A stretch of 64,000 nt of DNA from Morchella semilibera (lineage: Eukaryota; Ascomycota; Pezizomycetes; Pezizales; Morchellaceae): NCBI GenBank assembly GCA_009192285.1, contig WBVU01000012.1:1736001-1800000 (forward strand). The letters run 5' to 3'. Shown here piece after piece: positions 24,101 to 38,116 of the stretch. Positions within the stretch are counted from its first letter, which is position 1; every line of letters begins with the position of its first letter. The notes beneath the pieces are model-generated. The model saw only the letters and a program-made list of their open reading frames with translations, had not been told where the DNA came from and did no database searches. The translations under genes were made by a program, and so were the position numbers.

Positions 24101-25729
24101 GTTAATAGTTACAATGCCATATATATACCATACGAGAAGTAAAGGTAAAAAAAGGTAGAGTAAAAAAACAATATGAAAAGTAAAAAAAGTAAAGGAAGAA
24201 AAGAAAAAAAAAAAAAAAACCACCATCCCCGCCTCCGCATATACCCCTTTCCTCCCCCTTAGTACTCCGGTATATGGTGTTCATTACGTCTTTTTTTCCA
24301 GACAACAAAAGAGATAATAGAAAACAAAAATAGAAAAGAAAAAAAAAACGGCCTCTCTCCTCCGGAATCCCGTACCATCACCAACCACCCCCTATAGCCC
24401 CCATCCACATATATAAATCTAACCGCATCACCAAGAGCAAGAAAATCACACGAGACTACACTACAGTGCCAACAAAAAAAAAAGGGAAACAGCCTACAAC
24501 AAAAAACAGCGCACCACACGCCCCGCACCCACTCACTCAGGCACCACCGCCTCCGCCTCCGCCAGTCGAAATAGAAAACTCGTTCGCTCGTTCGTTCTTT
24601 CGTTCGTTATGTTGCCCGGCCCGTCGCGGGTGCCAACGGATAACCATGAACCGACAAAGAAAAGGTATAAAGAAGGGAGGAACTGAAAAAATGAAACTCG
24701 TCCCATATCCATCCATAGCAAGAGAGGGAAAGAGAGAAGGGGAAAAAAAACAGACAATTCAAGAACAAGAGAGCCATCCAATCATCGTGATCATAACATG
24801 AGGGTTAGCCAAGTACAGGTATATACGATAGCTAAAGTAAAGTAACATGCCCTCAAAGGCAAACAGGGTGGTATCGCGGCAGAAAAATATACAAGCGCAA
24901 AGGTGATATCGCCCTGTGAAAACAGATGTAAAAAACAAACTCCGCGGTAATGATGTAAAAGAAACACTGATTTTTTTTTTCCTTCCGCCGCTTCCTTCTT
25001 TTCCCCTTTTGGTCTTCCTTTTTGTCCTGTGAGTCTGCGGGCTGGCGTGAGTATATGTAGGGTTGTGGTGTTGTGGTGGTTTTAGTAGTAGTGTTGGTAG
25101 CAATTGTAGTAATAGTAGTTGTTGGTTTGTAATATTCGCTGTAATAGGTGGTGGTTCGTTGATTGATCGGTGTATGTATAAGTATGTATGTATGTAGAGT
25201 ATGTATAATGTGGTGATGGGCGGAATCAAGCCCAAGCCCGCACAAGTCGAAGCCCACAGCCTCGAAGGAAAGAAGCCTAAAAGAAAGAAGAGAGAAAAAG
25301 CCTGCAAAAAAAATGACCAGCGCAAAAAAATCAAAACACCCAATGCTCACAGAAAAAAAAAGCAACTAGTTAGTAAGAAACACAAGATAAAGAAATAATG
25401 AAATAATGAAAGTTGAACAGACAAGGACCAAGAACAGAATTCCCCCGCCAAGTTGAAAAAAACAGAACCCAAACTTTTTTTGTTCCCCCCGGGCCCGCAA
25501 AGCACAATACACAATGCATTAACGCAAGGAGAAAAAAATAAGCTAAAAAGAAATAGGGAAATGAACAAGGGGATAAAAGGAAAAGAGATTAGAAAAGGGA
25601 GAAAAAAAAAGATGAAAAAAACACCGCTGATGATGATACCCCAACCTAAGAAACCGAACCCAACCTTAATCCCATTTATCGCTTCCCGCTGCCCGCTACT
25701 CCCCGTTAGTTAGCCCGCTTGATCTTATC
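21160..25729. other. Gene-poor stretch, no supported gene
   Basis: It includes the Gcn20 promoter and about 4.5 kb with no recognised domain. Open frames at 21829-22234 and 22364-23262 (+) lack signatures. Between about 23930 and 25620 the + strand is dominated by A/G runs and TC/TTTC runs. TACATGTA occurs near 21507 and 21572 and in a cluster at 23763-23822. A CACTCACTCACT-type run lies near 23955. Confidence 0.45.
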
Positions 25730-28700
25730 CTACACGACGCCGACCATCGTCCCGGCGCCCCTACCGAAATCCCAATTATCCTCAAAGCTCCCCCTACACT
25801 CAAACCCCTCCTCCATATCTAATGGGCTTTCCACAATATCCCGCGCGTCGTCCACTATACTCTGCATTGTCCTCTTGAGCTTCCCGACGTGCTTGACCAG
25901 CTCCCTCAACATATCCGTGTCGAACTGGACTTTCTTTGGCTTCCCGGTGATAACCGCATCGTCGCTTTGTCCGCGCATGTGATGTCCACCGCTGTGCTGC
26001 ATTCGCTCCATTATTCCCTTTGCAACCTCGACAGGGTCATTCTTGTCAATTGTCTTCCTGCTCTGTGGGGAAATGTTAGGGGGTGTATGGCCGAACGAGC
26101 GTCGGAGGTGAGGGGTGCTTGGTACACCGCTACCGCCAAAGACGTCATCATCGGGTAAAAGAATTGAAGAGCGTCGGTGAGAACCCTTTGGAGGTGTCCG
26201 TAGGGGTGTATCAGGAATGGCAGGAAGTGGCTCATCATCGTCGAGTGTAGCAAGAGCGATGATGCCCTCGGCTTCGTCAAATGTTGCCTGGTGGATGCCG
26301 TTGCGGACACCGGCAGAGATGGCGAGCGAGCGAAGATGTTTCAGATCTGCGAGTCATACCCAATTGGATCAGCCCCGCCATTCATCACCATGCCTTGCAG
26401 TAGTGGGGGTGGGGTTGGGGAAAAAAAGCAAAGAAAAGGATGGGAAATGAAACACAGAATGTGATGTCTGCATACCTTCAACTAACAGGGCAAACTCTCT
26501 TACGCAGCCAAGATGCCCTATCACACTTGCCTGTTGCTCCTCGATCGCGCGTGGAATCACCATATTCAAGCACCCGCCCTCATCATCGTCGTCCAAGAAA
26601 TCCTCATCCCAGTTCTCGCTCGGGAGTGGCACCCTCCCATGTGTATTGACCAGCGGCATGCTCTGCGAGCGGACATGATAGCTTGGAGCGCGACGTCCTG
26701 ATCGTGAAGATGTGCGTATTATACTCTCCTTGGCATGAAGCGTCTTTGATCTCTTTGCGTACGACGGTTGCGACTGTGGTGTTGGACTGACGCTCTCGCT
26801 CCAATCCAATATGCTACTATTTGTCTCGCGGATACTAGAACCGTCATTAATTGAGAAGCCTTCAGGCGCTGTGCCAAACGAAGTGCTACTGGCATTGTTG
26901 CTATGTAAGCCTAGCGATGCAGCTGATAGGAGCCCGCTATACGGACGCAGCCCCCCGGGAATAACCCGCATCTGGTCGTCATCGCCTCCATTCCTTGAGG
27001 GCGCATCCCAGTCGCTAATCGAACCATCCTCATCGTCATCGAATAACTTGTGAGCTACCGACGATGTCGTTGTTGTCGCATGTATATTATCACTGCTACT
27101 ATTATCGCTGCTCTTGAGATGCCCAAATTCCCCGCTCACATAGTGCTTGTAGCGCAGTACATGCGGCGCATGATTGTTCTCCTGTCCGCCGCCGTTGCTA
27201 CCAAAGAAAGATTCATCCTGCTGCTGGTCAAAGAGCGTATCGGCGCGCGGGGTCAACTCTGATGCCCGGGTGCGCATGGAGTCAAACACAGTGTCGCTCT
27301 GAAAGTCCTCCATGTTGTTGAAGTCCTCGCTGCCAACAAGAGTTGATGCCCGCTCAGATGCGCTGATAAGCGACAGACGGTGCTGCCGGTCGCTGGCCGA
27401 AAGGGGCGCAATGTTGCGCTCCTCGTCCAGGTCGAAATCAAAGTCGGGGTCTGTGTCATCTACATCGGCGTCGCCGTTGTGCGAATCTTCGGGGGAGAGT
27501 GACGGTTCGTGACGATCATCGCTGTCCTCCTCTCCCCCTTCTTGCTGCTGCTGATGATCAGGGCCGGGAGAGTAGGCGCGCGACACGATGTCCATGTTCC
27601 CGTCAAGGTGAGGCAGCGACGGGACCGGGGGAATGTCCTCCTCTCGTGATGTCGAGCGTGTATGGTAGTAGTGGTAACGGTGAGGAGAGGAGGGGGAGTG
27701 AGTATTGGTGGTAGTGGTTGATGTGGTAGTGGTGGTGTGGGTGTGAGTATTATGTGAGGTGTGGGTGGTAGCATGGGTGGTGGTTGCATTTGCAGCAGCT
27801 GCCGCTGCACCGGAGGACTCCATCCTTCCAAACCCGAAATCCAGCGCGCTGAGCGCATCGCAGTAGTTATCAACTCCATCGCCATTCTCGCAACTATTCA
27901 GACTCAGATAGTGGATCGGTGCGGTCTGTAGATAATTAACACCCGACAGCGACCGACGGCGCGCGTTGTTCCTAGGCGAGGTGGCTCCCATGCTCATGCC
28001 CAGCGCCATCCCGGTCGACGAGCGCCTAACCGCCGCTAACTCCACAAGATCATCCATCCTCGATGCCGGCCGCGAGTCGAAGAACAGTGACGAATCGGCA
28101 CCCGAGAACACCGACTCGCTGTCGATGTCGATGTCCAGCAGCTCGGAGCTGTACCGTTGCAGGTTATTTCTTGCCGGTGTTGTTGTTGTTGGCGCGAGCA
28201 TTAGTGTCGGTCCGACGAGCTCCCCACGGCCACCGCTCTTTTGCAGCTGCTTCGGGTAAATCCGCCGTACCCCGCTGAAGGGCTTTCTATGGAGCTTCAA
28301 GCCCCCCGATGCACCCGGTGACGACGAGAAGGGTGTGGAGGATGTTGTGTGAGGGTGTTTTGATGATGATGACAGCTTGTGGCGTTTCGGGGTGAAGAAG
28401 CCTCGCCATGAAGTCGTCGGCGGGGGTTGTGCAACTGCTTGTTCGTGGGTTTTTCTTGGGGAAGCAACATTAGAGGAGGGCGAGAAGTGAGCGGAGGTGG
28501 AAGGTCGTGACGCATGGATCGGCGAGATGGGGGAAGATTGGCCTTGAGCAAATGATTGGTGATAGCCAGCGGTAGAAGGTCGTTGTCTGTGGCTTGGCGA
28601 GTGGTTTGCCGGGGTTGCGGTTGCAGGTGTGGTTCTGGCTGTGGTGGGGCTGCTGCTGCTGCTGCTGTCGTGCTCCTCCAATTGTCCCCCCGTCGTTGCC

Positions 28701-29297
28701 TGAGACCTCTTCGGTCTGTTTGGCTACATTTCGCGACGATGGGTTGCGCTTCACAAGCTTATTTCCTGTCCGCGGTCTAGAGCTGGACCGACGGGCCCCA
28801 AACGGCACCAGAGAACTAGACGTGTACGGCCTCGACCTCGACGAGAATGAGCTTGTACTTCTTGATTGTGAAGTTGACGAAGCTGGTGAAGATGGTGTTG
28901 ATGAGGACGAAGACGAGGATGAAAATGATTCCGAGAGCCTATGCAGCCACCGACGTGATGTAGATGTTCGGGGCGAGGGCTCGTCGCTAGGGAACAGTGA
29001 TTCCCCACTATTATGATTACCACCGCTACCGTAGCTCCCAGTTCCGGCCCAGCTCTTCCTAGCACTTTTCCGCTTCTCGCTCTTGGGTGTATTTCCCCCT
29101 CCTCCTCCTCCAGCTGGTTCTCTGATTATGGGTGTTGTATTGTTTCTGTTATTGGTTGTGGTAATATTAGGGTTGTAGTTCGTTAGCTGGTCGTGGGCGT
29201 CGTTCGGCTTGCACGGGCGTGCCAGAGCAAACCCGCAGGCTGCTATTCCGACCGTGGAAGTCGCACATAGCTGGACGCGGGCAATTTCATGTCAGTT
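25730..29297 (-). CDS. Large Ser-rich, mostly disordered protein with conserved C-terminus; function unknown
   Basis: The main open frame runs from about 28681 to 26476, joins over a 129-nt intron to 26346-25730, and continues upstream in another frame to about 29297. One G fewer in the run at 28686-28691 links SGNDGG to QLEEHDSS. About 1,150 residues are visible, and the first exon with the start codon was not found. Most of it is low complexity (poly-Ser, Gln and Thr/His tracts). The C-terminal 350 residues look ordered: ENWDEDFLDDDDEGG, MVIPRAIEEQQASVIGHLGC, VREFALLVEDLKHLRSL, FDEAEGIIALATLDDDE and a final coiled-coil-like helix (KVQFDTDMLRELVKHVGKLK). Acidic WDEDF plus helical blocks recall fungal cytokinesis or polarity scaffolds, but I cannot name the family. 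The upstream gap of several kilobases would allow a long leader. Confidence 0.6.
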
Positions 29298-32200
29298 CAA
29301 TAATCCGTTTTTTCTCTCTTTCTTTCTCTCTCTCCCTGTTTCTCTGTTTTTTTTTTCCTTCCAGTTTCCCTTTCCCTCCGTGTATCTCTGTGACCAAAAC
29401 CGAAACGAAACAACTAAAACACGTGCTGTGGTGGGGTGGTGGTGGTAGTGGTGGTGGTGGTGAATGATAGACAGAGAAAAAGGTTCAGAGGGAAAGGGTA
29501 TACATACAGTAGAAACGGTTTTCATATTTCCAGTTCCCGGCACGGTAAAACACTAAAAAAGAGCGACGACAAAGAGGGGCAGGGACGATCAAAAAAATAT
29601 ACAATAGTCTAGATATTGTATCATGAGCATTGCATCGTGATACGGTTTCCTTAAAGAGTGTGGAGGTGAGTGAGCGAGCGTGAGTGGTTCCGGCGGGTTG
29701 CAATGACCTGGGTGGATGGAATGTCGGGTTTGTTTGTGTTGATTAATGACAATATCAAAAAAGTAAACAGCCCAAAACCCGAATGGTTCTCCGTTAACAG
29801 GTACCGGCAGTATGCAGAATGATGATAAAAAAAATAATAATAATAAAACCGCACTTCAGGGAAAAAAGGGAAAAACCAAAAAAAATAAAATAATAATAAC
29901 AATAATAATAATAAAAGCCTAGGCAAAGAAGAAAAACAGATCGATCGGAGGGTGGTAGTGGGAAAAGATCTAGATAGAACAGGAGGGGTGGTGGTGAACG
30001 GTACTGAGTGGTTGGCTATTAGTTAGTACCTTGGAGGGGAGGAGGTGTGTGTGAGTGGTTTTGGATTTCGATGTATCTGATTTTCGATTCGGTTCCCTCG
30101 TTTCGAATCTCGCAGCGGACGGGAGGTCGAGAAGAGACGGTGAGCAACCCAGTACCCAATAACCTTCTTTCTCTGAATATTGATCTATCTGTCGAGAGGG
30201 GGGGGGGAGAGAAGAAGCAAGCCGGGCCTCAAACAGACGAATGAGTGCAGAAGGGAGAAGAAGAAAGGGCCTCGACGAGTAGTGAAAGCACGACGAAGTA
30301 AGGCAAGGCAGAAAGCTAGAGAGTATAAAACCAGACTAACCACCTAGGTACAACGAACGAACGCGCACGGCCAGAGAAGAGAGTGATGGGGCTAAAAAAG
30401 GATCCGGTAAGGCAGGTAGCTAGAAGTACCTAACTAGCAAAGCAGCAGTAAGGTCAAGATATCTAAGACCTGTCTGTGTCTGATGGTTTGTATGTAGTGG
30501 TTCTTTTTTGGATATATATCTGGTTCCCGGATCTACGTACTTACTGTACGAATGCGCGGGCCCTCGAGATTGGGAGGGGGGGGGATTGATATTCCGTATA
30601 ATGTAATGTAGTAGTAGTGTGCAGCTGCTGGGTGGATAGACAGGTCTCGTGTTTTTTTTGTTCCGGACGGAGAAAAAAAAAATAATGGGCGAGGGGAATA
30701 TTAAAACGATAACTCCTTCCTTTCCTTTCTTTCCTGATCTTCCCTTTTTTTTTTTTTTTTTTTTTTCCACCCCTATGCTTATTTTCCCCTCCTTCCTTCG
30801 AAACCGGTCGCGGGATTGGATTGGATTGGATAAGCTATAGCCTTCTCTCTCTGGGAAGGTTTGTTTGTTGATTCAGATTCGAGTTCTCGAATATGGCCGC
30901 AAATTCTTCAGCCTTCCCAACAAACACGAAAATTCCAATTGCAGGAATGGGATAATATATCGCGAAAAGAAAAGAAAGCAAACGTAAAGCAGAAAAGAAA
31001 AAAACCACAAAAATTTCAATTGCGAAAAGAAAAGAAAGAGAAAAAAAAAAAAGCCCTGTGTCTTGTGCCTGTGACCGTGGATAGGGGAAAAGCAGGAGAT
31101 CGGAATCAGCTAATCGGTAGACAGAAACAGAGACAGACCAAAAATGCGGTACAAAACGCTCTCTCGCAAGAAGAAGGGCGTTCGTTCAATGGGGTGGGGA
31201 GGGAGGGGGGGGGGTGGCAGGAAGGGGACAGGCAGCCAGCCAGCCAGTTGCTATGCTATGTGACGCTGTGCAATGTAGGGAATATGCATGTACACTTTGG
31301 CGTACATACATGCAGAGTGCGAAAACTGAGTGATGGCAGCAGCAGCAGCACAGCAACAGCAGGTGTAGGAGTGTATGTATGTAGGTGTAAAGTGGGATAG
31401 GATGCACATACCGAATCGATAGGCAGTATCACAATCTGAAAAGATAGATATCCCAATCCCAGTTATCGTGTGGACTTGTGGGTTTATGCAGTATCAGGCC
31501 CTGCTTCTGAAGTACCTACTTTCCAGTAGGTAGTAAAAAGCAGGAGCACTACTAGAGGTATGTAGTAGTAGTAGTAGTGGTAGTGGTAGAATAGTAGGAC
31601 TAGTTGGAAACAGAGGTTGTTTTGTTTCTGCCCTAAGCTTTTAGATCGATATATCAGAGCAGTAGCAGTAACAGCACAAGCAAGCAGTACGGGTAAAACA
31701 CCACCTAAACAGCGCAATCACAAGAAACGAAACAGAAACAGAGATCAAATCAGATCAAACCTTCCCCCCCAAATCGCAAAGAATATCTCAAAACAAGAAA
31801 ACCAAAAAAAGAGTGTGAAGGGCGCTAAAGCCGAATGAATGAGAGAACGAGAGTGTATCGAAAGCAGCAAAGCAATGAGCAGCAGCAGCAGCAGCAGTAC
31901 TCTTAGCAGCAGCAGTAGCAAAAAAAGGAACCAAAACACTCTTCTGGTTGGTTGGTTTTTCGCTCGAACAACACAGCAGCAGTTCAATATCCACCTCTTT
32001 CTAATTCGGGTACTCGAAAGCCCATCGCTTAGCCACAATAGGAAAAGGTCCATACGGCTACGGGTGCAAGACCAGGGGCGGCAGCAGGGGCCCAGGGGCA
32101 GCCAAGAATGGAATTAAACCCCGTCTCGACTTTTTTGGCTGTTGTCAAGTCAATAATATGCCAGCCCCCGATGCCCCAGCCCAGGAACAGAAACAGGAAC

Positions 32201-32782
32201 AGTGGCTGCTGCGAGTAAAGAGACGAGCACCACCACCACCACACCCTATCTTGCTCTAGATCTGTGGCATTTGATCTGTTCCTGATGCTGCTAGCTGCTA
32301 CTACTACTTTGTTTGCCATTCTTACTTCCTTACTTCCAATTCTCTCTTAGACTTACCTCCGAGTCTGTGGCAAGCCGCAACTGACCATGCCATGACCTTG
32401 CTTGCAAGTTGCACACGCCCTATCTGGCTAATAGCCCTACCCTCTCTGCAATTTGTTTGGTAAGGGACGTTGTGTGACGATACTGCATCCGCATTGCGCT
32501 TTTCTAGAAGCTTAAGACCAAGCTGGAGAAAGGAAACGACGACGTCCCATATCCATCCACCCAGCACACAGGCACCCTCATATAATCCAAAAAAGAAACG
32601 AAACATCCACACACACCCCCCCCCTCTCCCCGGTCTCTCTCTTCCCCGTACTTAATCTCCTTCGCTCCCTCACTTCGCACCCCCCCCCCCCCCAGGGTTG
32701 TCCTTGCTTACCCCCGGATATATCGGAAAAGTAATACAACTTTCAATTACCTGTGCCGTGGAGAGGAGCGCAAACAGTAGGG

Positions 32783-32816
<34 letters not shown>

Positions 32817-33215
32817 CGAGATGAGAGACGAGAGATGAGAGATGAGAGATGAGCCAAATCTTGCCCCCATCCCGCGGTACGCAGGCACAAAAACGTAGTT
32901 TATTGTACCCGTGCCCCTCACTCACTCATTCACTTATTCACTCCCAGCTCTGTTCCCCCGGGAATCGTATAAACATCCGGCCAGACAGTTAGATCCACCC
33001 CACCACCACTACCACCACCACCACCACCACCACTACCACAGACGTACAAATTCTACGGCTCCATCACAGTCCATCACTCATCGCAACGCAACGCAACGCA
33101 CCGGCCCGGAGTGAATCCCGCAGCGCATCCTGTAAGTATGTACCCAATGTCAGCCACTCACTCTTCTGTATGTAAGGTACGGGCAGTACCATACCGTACC
33201 TACATCTGTCCCTAC

Positions 33216-33246
<31 letters not shown>

Positions 33247-36200
33247 CCCTCCCCTCCCACCCCACCCAATACGAGAGCAAAACCACCGTTTTCGGCGGAA
33301 GACCGTAATTTCATTTCGCATGGCGGTGGCTTTGGCCCAGCGAAAGCAGCTTCCTTCCCCCCGCGGGAATTCTTCCCCCACAAAAAAAACCCGGAGACGG
33401 AAAATAAATTTCGCAAGCGCTCGCTCGTTTCGCCCGCTCTCTGCGCCTCGCAATCTCCCTATCAGCGAGGATCTTAAGGAAATCACTCTCCAATTAAGTG
33501 TTAACATGAACAATTATATAGATATTCAGGTACGTACAGAAACAGGATCCGTTAGTGATCACCTAGCTGATCTTCGGTTAAGCAGCCTGTAGATACTCTA
33601 CCCGTCTCTAGACCGTCCAAGGCCGAGCAAATACTTCCCTACTATGCAGAGTAGTACAAAGATAGAAATACCTTCCTTCTTGCCTCTATCTCTACTTAGC
33701 GAACATGACCCAAGTCGTTTCAGGGAAACCCCCATCACCATGTGCCTATTACCATCCCATTCATTCCACCCTCCCTCGCTGCCACTAAAGCGATCACCCC
33801 CAAACCAGGAAGCGAAGATAGGCTGCGTTGCGTAAAAGAAAGTTTATCTTCACACCTAACCTGGGAGCTCCGTCGGGGTCGGAGTTAGGCACCTGAAGGG
33901 CACGAGGCGGCGCGGCGGCCTACAAAACCCGGTTACGAGCTCTGTAACATGCATATTAGTAATAAAACAAATAAAAATATTTGCCTGTATGTAGGGCACA
34001 TTTACATGTAGGCAGGGTTAATTAGACCGTCGTACGTCGCCGCAATTGTTTCCGCCGAAGAGTAAGGAGCAAGCGGTCTAGGTACTAAGCCCTATGTATG
34101 ATGCACCCCACTCCCCTACACACGGCGGCCGGTGAGACAGCCCGCACGGATGCTCGTGGCCAGGGCGATGTGATCATAGGTACCTACGGCTAGGTAGCTG
34201 TGAGTTAGGGTAGCCCGACGTGGCCGTGGGCTCTTGCTCGGACTTGGACTTTGACTCTAGTACGGGTCGGTTCGGCATGGCTAGCTGGCTGTGAAGGACC
34301 AGGTACGCGGAGGGCTGGGGGCCGGGAAACCACCCTACTGTATATGCCTACTTAGGTACTGCTCTATAGATCTAGAGAGGTTTTTTAGTACTGCTGTCTA
34401 CATACTTATATAGCTATACTTTATACGGTGGGGTTCCAGGACGTGAGTGCTAGAATATATACATACATGCACCCTATATACTACATAAAGCAGGAATAGA
34501 GTACCACCAGACAACAAGGGTTTCTAGCCCACCACGGGCGAGCAACGAACCACCGCAAAAAAAGTCCAGAGACAAATCTTACATTGTCCGGTACATACAT
34601 GTACCTACCTACCAGCCCGAGTACAGCTACAGATACAGAAACATATCGACTGCTGCACCAGCTTCTCGCGAGCATTATATAAGGGCCACCGGCCGCCCCA
34701 ATTCATTTCCCAACTCGCCCTCAACGGCTTTTCCATGCCAGACCAGACTAGGCAGTCGACTGACGCAACGGCGCACAGACACCCGAAGCAAAGCAATCGG
34801 ATAGTTTCCGCACAGCGCCCCATCTGAGAAACAAAAGGGGGGGGGGAGGAGAAACACACACATCACAGAACAGATCTGGGTACGTACGGAACATTGATGT
34901 TCCTACTCTGGGGGGATGTTTGTTGCGGGCGTATTGACGTCCGGGTGGCCGTGTATGTTGGATTTAATATATTTAATTGCTTACATCGCTCAATTGGACT
35001 TGAGTTCCCCGTAGGAAACTTTTCGTTTCGGGATGGACTATGTGTATGGGCCCGATCGCGGATATTAGCGATAGATGTCATAAACCATACGTACAAACCT
35101 CTCTCTCCTATTCCAAACGGGCTCCCTCCATCCCATCCCATCCTATCCTATCCTCGGCCTACGTACCCGGCTAGCTAGAGTACATGTAGTTTGCACATGT
35201 AGTGATTGGTCCAGCTGAAGAAAAAAAAAAAAGGAAAAAAAAAAAAAAAAGGGAACTGAGACAATCACGTAGAGATGCACGGTTAATCCGTAGCCGCCGT
35301 TTTGCTCGCCCGATACCATACATACATATATGTATATGTAAAACAATAACATGCCAAACGATAGCAGCTCTGGGGGGGGGGGGGGGTGATTGAGCTGGTT
35401 CAATTGAGTCCGGCCGCGTGATTGGTCTGTATATAGCTTGTAACTACATGTACTGCTAGAGGCTTTTATAGAATTGACATATGATCGATCATGGTCCAAC
35501 AGCAGCATCACAACAACAACAAACCCAGTCGATTGTCGAACTGTAAAGTCAACAAACGTACGGCGCACCCGTGATGGTCACCAGCGTGCATAAATAAGTC
35601 TTGGTATTTACATCCCCTCTAACCTGCACTCTAACTGAGTCTAACATTCCACCACGTTAGTAGTAGCTAGGTAGTTGTGCCTGCTGCATCACGCATCACG
35701 GCCCCAGGGTAGGGTAGAGTATCACACCCAACCGCTGCACAGGCGTTCACACAAAAACCCATCAATGTTTTTCGACACCACGCAACTGTTGACACTTTTT
35801 GTCATCATGGGCAACCCCACGCGTTGGGAAGTATACCAGGTATCTTTACGCCCCGCGTGCGGTTGCCGCTTTCGTTTTGTTTCGGGGGCCGGTGGCGGCG
35901 GTGTGTGATCTGTCGTCGAGGAGTACATACATGTTCCCTATATGTACATAAGTAACTCTACGGGGACGGCGTCGTCGACCTGACCGGACCGCGGACGGGT
36001 TAGGGGGTGAGTACTCTATGTAGGTGGAGTGTATGTACCGGCGTCACGGCTCACGCAGCTCGCTCGTGTGGGCACGCCTGTTGGGGGCTGGGGAGTGTCT
36101 GCAGTTGGTACTTGGGGGACACATATGCCCTTTGGATAGACAAACGTGATCAGAGGGCATGTACATAGGGGTTTTTTTTTGTTGACCATGAGTACATGTA

Positions 36201-36847
36201 CCTACAGTGTAGAGACACCGAGCCATGGGGCGGTGTATGTAGGCACATGTTGTTGATGGGTGCTATTTTGGAAAGTTCGAATGCGAGTGATTGTTCATGA
36301 AGAGATGTATATGGCGTAGAGGTGGGCCCGGGAGGGGGTACGGGTGTGTTCGTGCGGTGTCTGTGTGCTGTGGGCGAGCAGCGCCGTGTCATAGAAGCTA
36401 AAGCCGGGGGATATATATCGTATCGTGGGGCTTGCCAGCTGCTAACACTAGGGTCGAAAGACGTTGAGGTCAGGTAAGTAACAAAGAGGAAGTAAAAGTT
36501 CTCGACACCCGTAAACGGCGGACGAACGGACCCTCGTTTCTTTTACGCACAAGACCCCGTTAGGTTGACCGAATTGAATACGTCCATATAAGACAGCAAA
36601 CATTTGTGTCCGGACAAGCAGTCCCAGGAACTTTAGTTTACTGTACAACTCCCACCCGACTGATTGATTCACGGCTCCCGCAGATAACCCTACCACATAT
36701 AGCAACCTGTAGCGGTACGGGGCTCTGGCGCGCGGTATATACCCGCATGTCTATTCCGGCCGCTCCATACCCGACCCCCAAGTCCCGCTCCGTATCGATA
36801 TTCTATGTGATAGACCCGCCCGAACGGCGGGCCGTTTCAGATATTTA
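29298..36847. other. 7.5-kb gene-poor, simple-repeat-rich stretch
   Basis: No supported gene. It contains many homopolymers (T near 30747, A at 32789-32815), an AC dinucleotide run at about 33221-33246, AGC triplet runs near 31880 and 31335, CAC triplets near 33010-33035, AATA-type triplets near 29835-29910, and TACATGTA copies near 34003, 34596, 35180, 35447 and 36191. The part nearest 29.3 kb may include leader exons of the Ser-rich gene. Confidence 0.5.
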
Positions 36848-37183
36848 CTACAGCCGACGCTCGATAGTGGTAGCGATACCCGCCTTAAGAACGAGCCCCG
36901 CCGGTCCCAACGTTCTGGTAAAGAGAAAACTTCGCTCCTCCTCATTTCTTATATATAGTGGTGATGCCATTTCCGGTCCCGACCTTATAGTCGGGTTGGG
37001 GTATCTAGGCAATATATACCCGCCCTCGATAACGGGGTCCCCATGAAACATCCAGATCCAGCCCGTATCTAGCCCCGCCGCGCCTATCGCGCCCCGGCCT
37101 ACCACCCCGTAATCTCGCAGCAGCGGCGTAGTCCAACCCCACCCGCCTGTGTAATATACGCCTAGCTCCGATCCACCTGACAT
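36848..37183 (-). CDS. Unassigned 111-residue open frame in a GC-rich patch
   Basis: An ATG-initiated frame (SGGSELGVYYTGGWGWTTPL, then GAAGLDTGWIWMFHG) with no recognised domain, signal peptide or splice partner. The patch 36.6-37.5 kb is more GC-rich than its surroundings, which alone lengthens open frames. It is listed because nothing else explains the patch. Coding status is doubtful. Confidence 0.15.
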   Translation of the reverse strand: MSGGSELGVYYTGGWGWTTPLLRDYGVVGRGAIGAAGLDTGWIWMFHGDPVIEGGYILPRYPNPTIRSGPEMASPLYIRNEEERSFLFTRTLGPAGLVLKAGIATTIERRL

Positions 37184-38116
37184 GGCCCCGCAACCAATCC
37201 GTTTACATAGCTAGTGCTCTCGGATATACAACATGATATGTATGTACCGCCCTTAATCAAACGGCACGGCACGGCCGCCCGCCCTCCGCGCAAACGCGGG
37301 TACTCGTTACCCCCCACCCTACGTCCGGCGGGGGGTCTCGTAGCCAGAATAAATAAAACGATACTTTCCCACCCGCCCCCATGCATGTCCGGCCGGTTCG
37401 AAACATACATGGCCGGGTGCTCCTGCGCCCGGCGGGGGCTTGTTTCGGCCCCGGTGCGGCGGCTCGGGGTGGGCTGGGGTATACATGTATGTACAGTGGC
37501 GGACACACAGAACCGACCATCAAACTATCCTTCACCCACTGACTTTCAACACAACACTTGTCCAGGAAGAAAGTCCTTCTGTAAAATAGTTCTGTTACCT
37601 ACCCCCAACAGCCCTACAGAAGGGATTCGAAATAAAAAAAAACCACTTCCCTATAGCTTCTAGAACAACTTAACTAAGGGTCGGTTTTGAGTGTCCGCCA
37701 CTATACTTACTTAATGGCCGGGCGGGGATGGGCGCAGGGTGTTATGTTATGCTATGTGTATATGTATACCGCCGAACCTCCCCGTAAATAAAGAAGCTTA
37801 ATAAGTTGAGGATAATCGCCCTGATGTTATATAAGGGTGCTACACAGTGTCCGGCCCGGCCTTGCCCATAGAAGGCCACTCTTGGTAGGATAAGTGTCCC
37901 GACAGAGAGCCAACCATCAGCGTACCAGCACCAAAGCTGCAGTTCCGGTCCTTGACCTTCTTACCTGCCTACATAGCACTCTAGTTCTGCGAGTGATGGG
38001 CTGTGACGCAATTACGTTGGACGTCCGGGGTGGACTGGCATTACTCCATAGACTGCAAAGAAGAAGCAGAGAAAGAGAGATTAAGCAGCCCGCAACGGGC
38101 CCTCCTACATTATAGT
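37184..38116. other. Intergenic, no gene recognised
   Basis: GC-rich start, then 3' space of the CENP-S gene. One TACATGTA lies near 37481. Nothing else is supported. Confidence 0.45.

Noticed and set aside
24035-25568. Phe/Leu-rich open frames on the minus strand resembling membrane proteins
   Set aside because: They result from long A/G tracts on the + strand (poly-Phe/Leu/Ser by composition), with no ordered topology.
30861-31400. 179-codon Lys-rich frame
   Set aside because: Composition follows an A/G-rich simple-sequence tract; no domain is recognised.
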